Below are positions 44,047-48,074 of a stretch of 48,074 nt of DNA, piece by piece. The stretch covers positions 1 to 48,074 of the forward strand of contig NZ_PPPT01000038.1 in NCBI RefSeq assembly GCF_006483445.1. Direction: 5' to 3'. The translations under genes were made by a program, and so were the position numbers. Below the pieces are notes generated by a model. That model saw nothing but the letters and a program-made list of their open reading frames with translations. It was not told where the DNA came from and made no database searches. The DNA is from Bradyrhizobium guangdongense (GTDB lineage Bacteria; Pseudomonadota; Alphaproteobacteria; Rhizobiales; Xanthobacteraceae). The stretch's first letter is position 1, and each line of letters begins with the position of its first letter.

Positions 44047-44301
44047 TCAGCCACCCTCCAGGTGGTCTCTCCCGACAAATCGTGGGTCGACGGTCGGGTT
44101 CGAGCCAATATGTTCGATCATACCGCGCGAAATCCCGATGTCCTTGAGGTCATGATCGTCGAATGCATACAAAGCGTTCCGCAATTTTCGACGCCGCCGC
44201 TCCTCCTGAAAAGTACGCCAGTATTGTTTGAAGAAGGCGCAGATCGGGTGGATGGCAAGATTCAGACGCACCGTTCCGCCTGTAACGTGGTTCGTGCTCA
44301 T
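44047..44301 (-). CDS. DUF1127 small basic protein
   Basis: The 84-residue protein has the DUF1127 core LRNALYAFDDHDLKDIGISR, preceded by EERRRRKL. In alphaproteobacteria members of this family bind RNA or act in phosphate and stress responses; the role here is unknown. It is divergent from the winged-helix regulator gene. Confidence 0.88.
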   Translation of the reverse strand: MSTNHVTGGTVRLNLAIHPICAFFKQYWRTFQEERRRRKLRNALYAFDDHDLKDIGISRGMIEHIGSNPTVDPRFVGRDHLEGG

Positions 44302-44399
44302 GAAATTTGCCTCCGGCTAAGCGGTCCCCGGAAGGAACGTGCCTGCGCCCGAACAGACCTGCTTTATCGGCGGCTTACATTTTGCTTACCGGCGGCTTA

Positions 44400-46028
44400 A
44401 TGTTTTGCAGTCAGCCGTTGCAGCGCCTCCCGAACATCCCGCGGCATGGAGGAAGTGGCAGATTGCGCTATCACCTTGAAGACCACACCCTTGACACGGA
44501 CCGGCGCGAGCTGCGTCGAGGCGCCGAGTTGATCGCTCTCGCACCACAGGTGTTCGACCTGCTTCACTACCTTATCCGCAACAAGGACCGCGTGGTCAGC
44601 AAAGACGACATCATCAGCGCAGTCTGGAACGGCCGCATTGTCTCGGATGCCGCATTGACGACCCGGCTCAATGCGGCCCGGACCGCCGTCGGCGACACCG
44701 GCGAAAGGCAGCACCTGATCAAGACACTGCCGCGCAAGGGCTTCCGCTTCGTCGGCAGGGTCGTCGAAGATCAGGGGCGTTCAGTTGCAGCGGCGCATGA
44801 CAACAAGGAGACCTCCCCCGCCCCGGCACCTCGTCTTTCCATTGTTGTGATGCCGTTCGCAAACATAGGCGGCGACGCCGAACAAGACTATTTCGCCGAC
44901 GGCGTAACGGAGAGCCTGACCACGGACCTGTCGCGCATCAGCGGTTCGTTCGTCATTGGCCGGCACACAGCGTTTACCTACAAGGGCAAGTCGATCGATC
45001 TCAGACAGGTCGGCCGCGAACTGAACGTTCGCTATATACTGGAAGGCTCGGTTCAGCGGGCCGGTAGCCGGTTTCGCTTCAGTGTACAGCTGATCAGCGC
45101 CGAAACGGGCAACCATCTTTGGGCAGAGCGATTCGACAAGCCTGTCGCCGACCTTTTCGACATGCAGGACGAAATTGTGTCACGGCTGGCCAACGCGCTG
45201 AATGCCGAGCTGATTGCAGCTGAGGCGCGGCGAGCCGAGAGCTCCGCAAACCCGGACGCGATGGACCTGTATTTCCGGGGCAGAGCTATTTCCAACATGG
45301 GGCAGACCCCCGAGCAACTGACGCGAGCACAGGGCTTTTTCGAACGTGCCTTGGCACTTGATCCAGCCTGTATGGAGGCGCTGGTCGGCAAAGCTGAGGT
45401 TGATGCGACTATTCTGGCTGCCTTTCTGACCGACGACGCGGCCCCTCGCCTTGCAGCGGCAGAGACGACACTGAGCAAGGCCTTGTCGCTGGCGCCGCAG
45501 AATGCCATGGCGCACCTTTTCCTCGGCCTCGTCCAGATCACCACAAATCGCGCCGCTCAAGGTATTGCGTCATGCGAGCGAGCGTTGGCGCTGGACCGCA
45601 ATTTGGCCGAGGCCCACGCCTGGATCGGTCTGGCAAAAATCTACATCGGTCGAGCCAAGGAAACCGAGATCCACATCCTTGAGGCGCTCCGGCTGTCTCC
45701 TCGCGACATAAGAGCCTTCCGTTGGCTGATGGTCATTGGCTTCGCCAAGTTGAACCTTGATGCCGCCGGGGAAGCGGTGGTTTGGTTACGGCGCAGCATT
45801 GAGGCCAATCGCAACAATCCCCTTGCGCAGGTTTGGCTCGCCGACGCGTTGATGCGGCTTGGCGAGCTGGATGAGGCAAAGGCCGCTGCGCGAGCGGCTC
45901 TTGTCCTTGATCCGACCTTCACCATCCGCCGCTTGCGCGCCAGAGCACCGAGCAACAATCCGACCTTCCTTGCCGGACGCGACCGAATTTACGAGGGTCT
46001 GCGCTTGGCCGGGGTGCCGGAGGGTTGA
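44400..46028 (+). CDS. Winged-helix/TolB-like/TPR regulator
   Basis: The 542-residue protein has an OmpR/PhoB-type winged helix (about 25-120: LAPQVFDLLHYLIRNKDRVV, DDIISAVWNGRIVSDAALTT and LIKTLPRKGFRFVG), then a TolB-like nucleotide-cyclase-associated domain (LSIVVMPFANIGGDAEQDYF, LNVRYILEGSVQRAG, GNHLWAERFDKPVADLFDMQ) and a series of TPR repeats to the end. No cyclase domain or membrane helix is present, so it is probably a soluble DNA-binding sensor. ATG 44400 begins the usual N terminus; the frame extends to 44307. Confidence 0.87.
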   Translation: MFCSQPLQRLPNIPRHGGSGRLRYHLEDHTLDTDRRELRRGAELIALAPQVFDLLHYLIRNKDRVVSKDDIISAVWNGRIVSDAALTTRLNAARTAVGDTGERQHLIKTLPRKGFRFVGRVVEDQGRSVAAAHDNKETSPAPAPRLSIVVMPFANIGGDAEQDYFADGVTESLTTDLSRISGSFVIGRHTAFTYKGKSIDLRQVGRELNVRYILEGSVQRAGSRFRFSVQLISAETGNHLWAERFDKPVADLFDMQDEIVSRLANALNAELIAAEARRAESSANPDAMDLYFRGRAISNMGQTPEQLTRAQGFFERALALDPACMEALVGKAEVDATILAAFLTDDAAPRLAAAETTLSKALSLAPQNAMAHLFLGLVQITTNRAAQGIASCERALALDRNLAEAHAWIGLAKIYIGRAKETEIHILEALRLSPRDIRAFRWLMVIGFAKLNLDAAGEAVVWLRRSIEANRNNPLAQVWLADALMRLGELDEAKAAARAALVLDPTFTIRRLRARAPSNNPTFLAGRDRIYEGLRLAGVPEG

Positions 46029-46080
46029 CGTCCGCTTGGGGTCAAAGTGCGAAGAACTCAACATGGGCAGATCTGGTCCG
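46028..46080. repeat. Dispersed repeat R5, downstream of the third substrate-binding-protein gene
   Basis: The bases gtccgcttggggtcaaagtg, cgaagaactcaac and gcagatctggtccg match R3 and R4. The 90 bases between it and the gene at 46171 are less conserved. It directly follows the stop codon of the regulator gene. Confidence 0.7.
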
Positions 46081-46170
46081 TGATGCTTCCGCAAGCAGAC
46101 TTCATGAAGGGTGGCTGTCACGTCGCCGACGGGCCACCAACGGACTTTTGCGCCGCGACAAAGGTGGCTT

Positions 46171-47160
46171 CTATTCGATCACCTCGTCGGCCTGCGCCAG
46201 CAGCGCTGGCGGCACCGTGATGCCAAGCTGCTTCGCCGTCTTCAGGTTCAAGATGAGTGTGAACTTGTCGGCCTGCTCGATGGGCAGATCGCCGGGCTTC
46301 GCTCCCCTCAGGATTTTGGCGACTTGGCCGCCAGCCCGGCGAGCCTGCTCATCGAGGTCGGTATAGTATGACATCAACAGCCCGCCCCGCGTCCAGAAAG
46401 GGGTGGGGCCGAAAGCCGGTTTACCGGTCTTTGCAAGAGAGGCCACGATTTGGGGAATGCGGACCGCTAATCTCGGATCAAGGGACATGAAGAACGCGCT
46501 GACGTCGTCGCGTTGCCCTGACGCAATTGCGCTCTCGACGTCAGCGATCGTCGGCACCTCATACATGGAGACCGCGAAGCCCAATTGCTGGGCTGCCTTT
46601 TGCACCGCAGCCCGCTCAACGGGAAAATTAACGGCAGTGTCCATAAGACCAATGAACCCGAGCCGCGTCAGGTTTGGCACCAGTTCCTTGAACAATTGAA
46701 ATTGCTTGCTCATCAGGCTTTCAAGCCCACCACTGGCGTTCTGGACGTTGCCAGTCAGCATGCCGCCCGGCCTCGCATAGCTCTCCACCCAGCCTTGCGT
46801 AACGGGATCGACTGCAACGCCCGTGAAGACCACCGGAGCGTTTGGTACTAGCCTGTGGATTGTACCGCCGAAGGTGACATAGACGCGGGGCTTCAGGCCA
46901 TCCAGCCCCTTGACGATTTCCGGCAGTCGCGAGAAGTCGCCATCGGCGAAGCGCACCGTCATGACATAGTCTTTGCCTTCGATGAGGCCGGATTGCTTGA
47001 GACCCTCGCGGAGCGAGGCGCTCCTTGTGATTGCAAGTTGCTCGGTCGACAGGCCTATAGCCGCGACAAGCGGCAGGTTTGCAGCCTGCTGTGCCCGCGC
47101 CGCGAGCGGCCACGCCGCTGCCGCGCCGCCCAAAACACCGAGAAAATCCCGCCGCTTCAT
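46171..47160 (-). CDS. Solo ABC-type substrate-binding protein 3
   Basis: It is again 329 residues, starting MKRRDFLGVLGGAAAAWPLA, a Tat signal. Later marks are LREGLKQSGLIEGKDYVMTV, SYARPGGMLTGNVQNA and LILNLKTAKQLGITVP. It is more distant from proteins 1 and 2 than they are from each other. No permease or ATPase gene is nearby. A start further upstream in frame lacks support. Confidence 0.9.
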   Translation of the reverse strand: MKRRDFLGVLGGAAAAWPLAARAQQAANLPLVAAIGLSTEQLAITRSASLREGLKQSGLIEGKDYVMTVRFADGDFSRLPEIVKGLDGLKPRVYVTFGGTIHRLVPNAPVVFTGVAVDPVTQGWVESYARPGGMLTGNVQNASGGLESLMSKQFQLFKELVPNLTRLGFIGLMDTAVNFPVERAAVQKAAQQLGFAVSMYEVPTIADVESAIASGQRDDVSAFFMSLDPRLAVRIPQIVASLAKTGKPAFGPTPFWTRGGLLMSYYTDLDEQARRAGGQVAKILRGAKPGDLPIEQADKFTLILNLKTAKQLGITVPPALLAQADEVIE

Positions 47161-47303
47161 TGTCCCCGCCCCGATGCGCTCGTCCGAGCGTAGGCAATTA
47201 TCGACTCTGGTCCAAGCTGTCTGATGTCCGAAGTGGGTCATTCGTGACCGGCTCGAGCCTGGCGTTAAGCCGGACTACGCCTGATGCGGCCGCGGATGGA
47301 CTG

Positions 47304-47338
47304 GACCCGGATTGCGCTTCGCTCCATCCGGGCTACGG
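47304..47338. repeat. Palindromic intergenic element
   Basis: cccggattgcgcttcgctcc followed by atccgggctacg forms a short hairpin (cccggat with atccggg). The phrase is common between Bradyrhizobium genes to my recollection. Confidence 0.65.
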
Positions 47339-47354
47339 CTCATCGTTACTTACT

Positions 47355-47382
47355 GTCATGCCCAGGCTTCGTGGGCGATGAC
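47355..47382. repeat. Palindromic intergenic element
   Basis: gtcatgccca pairs with tgggcgatgac with one bulged base. It is of the same general type as the element at 48022. Confidence 0.6.
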
Positions 47383-47501
47383 AACGAGACAATTTTTTTT
47401 GTCCAGTGCCCCCGGTTCATGCGATTGCATTCTTCTTCGGGGCCCCCATGTCAGGAGGCCAGGATTTTGTCTGGCATTCCACAACACGAAAAGAGCATCA
47501 C

Positions 47502-48005
47502 ATGTCCTTCTATGACGCCGTCGTCCCCGGCTATTTGCAAATGCTGAACAGCCTCACCGGCCTGCTCACCAAGGCCGAAGCGCATTGCGCGGCCCGGAAG
47601 ATCGACCCCTCGGTGCTGCTGGGATCGCGCCTGTTCCCGGACATGCTGCCGCTGTCGAGGCAGATCCAGCTCGTGAGCGATTTTGCCGCCAAGGGCTGCG
47701 CGCGACTGACGCATAGCGAGGTGCCGTCGACGCCCGACACCGAGACGAGTTTTGCGGAATTGAAGCAGCGACTCGCCAAGACCATCGACTATGTGAAGTC
47801 GTACAAGCCCGAGCAGTTCGACGGCGCCGACACCAGGGACGTCACCTTCCCGGCCGGTCCCGACCGGACCATGACGGTGACGGGCCAGCAATTCTTCTCC
47901 TCGGTCTCGCTGCCCAATTTCTATTTCCATGCCGCGACCGCGCACGGCATCTTGCGGCACAACGGCGTCGAGATCGGCAAGCGCGATTTCCTCGGCGTGA
48001 GCTGA
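47502..48005 (+). CDS. DUF1993 family protein
   Basis: The 167-residue protein reads MSFYDAVVPGYLQMLNSLTG, LLGSRLFPDMLPLSRQIQLV, FAELKQRLAKTIDYVKSYKP and LPNFYFHAATAHGILRHNGV, clear marks of DUF1993, a helical-bundle family related in fold to DinB. Function is unknown. ATG 47502 begins the family N terminus; 32 further in-frame residues upstream have no similarity and run into repeats. Confidence 0.88.
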   Translation: MSFYDAVVPGYLQMLNSLTGLLTKAEAHCAARKIDPSVLLGSRLFPDMLPLSRQIQLVSDFAAKGCARLTHSEVPSTPDTETSFAELKQRLAKTIDYVKSYKPEQFDGADTRDVTFPAGPDRTMTVTGQQFFSSVSLPNFYFHAATAHGILRHNGVEIGKRDFLGVS

Positions 48006-48021
48006 AGGCCGGAAGCAGTGC

Positions 48022-48053
48022 GTCATGGCCGGGCTTGTCCCGCCCATCCACGA
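48022..48053. repeat. Palindromic element at window end
   Basis: atggccggg and cccgcccat pair with one mismatch around a ttgt loop. It lies just past the DUF1993 stop and could serve as a weak terminator. Confidence 0.6.
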
Positions 48054-48074
48054 CCTTTCCCGCAGCGCCAAGAA

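Larger units (their letters stand above)
47161..47501. other. Intergenic region rich in palindromes
   Basis: This 341-base gap between the third binding-protein gene and the DUF1993 gene contains a repeat-like gatgtccgaagtgggtcatt near 47223 and two palindromic elements. I see no gene in it. Confidence 0.6.

Overview
The window reads as a chromosomal piece of a Bradyrhizobium-like alphaproteobacterium. The strongest marker is a single fused gene for cytochrome b and cytochrome c1 (fbcH) behind a Rieske gene (fbcF), an arrangement known from Bradyrhizobium. High GC, HigBA, DUF1127, several solo Tat-exported ABC substrate-binding proteins, FixK-type boxes and rhizobial intergenic palindromes fit. 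This assignment comes from recognition of families and gene order, not from a database search.

Layout. 0-3 kb: bc1 complex genes fbcF-fbcH on the minus strand, ended by a clear hairpin terminator. 3-6.3 kb: a plus-strand run of trmL, queE, a QueD/PTPS homologue, hemF and a HAD phosphatase (tRNA modification, pterin/queuosine precursors, haem). 6.3-10.1 kb: a dispersed promoter-like repeat, an orphan membrane-anchored protein, a DUF2158 protein with an acidic tail, and an overlapping DUF2157/GDYXXLXY pair. 10.1-12.2 kb: a higBA toxin-antitoxin pair divergent from a secreted caspase-like protein, with a FixK/FNR-type box between them. 12.4-16 kb: a minus-strand run of TauE/SafE permease, CCA-adding enzyme, DUF6111, CoA-type Nudix and DUF1285. 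16.2-23.1 kb: a tight MoxR, DUF58, BatA/DUF4159 and vWA-like membrane-protein operon.

23.1-26.1 kb: a DUF2946 protein and a ZnuD-like TonB-dependent receptor behind a promoter whose -10 overlaps a Zur-like palindrome, suggesting zinc-controlled uptake. 26.1-29.1 kb: GNAT, a polytopic membrane protein, a GT2 glycosyltransferase and DUF2304, a possible surface glycosylation set. 29.1-38.8 kb: housekeeping and small genes (Nudix, metallophosphoesterase, DUF4170, ScfR/RamB-type regulator with a tandem operator candidate, ABM-like protein, basic-tailed protein, TPR protein, a 60-residue membrane protein behind a second FixK-type box, HtpX, orphan, lytic transglycosylase behind the second copy of the promoter-like repeat).

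38.8-48 kb is accessory in character: orphan secreted or anchored proteins, three solo ABC substrate-binding proteins of identical length (329 aa) each followed by a related 3' noncoding element, a methyltransferase, DUF1127, a winged-helix/TolB-like/TPR regulator, DUF1993 and several intergenic palindromes. No tRNA, rRNA, CRISPR array, transposase or phage gene was seen. Main leads for follow-up: a QueD homologue lacking the usual catalytic Cys but carrying a Glu-x-x-His-Gly-His motif, two intergenic FixK-type boxes ahead of a caspase and of a tiny membrane protein, the Zur-like site, the repeated promoter element and the substrate-binding-protein cassettes.
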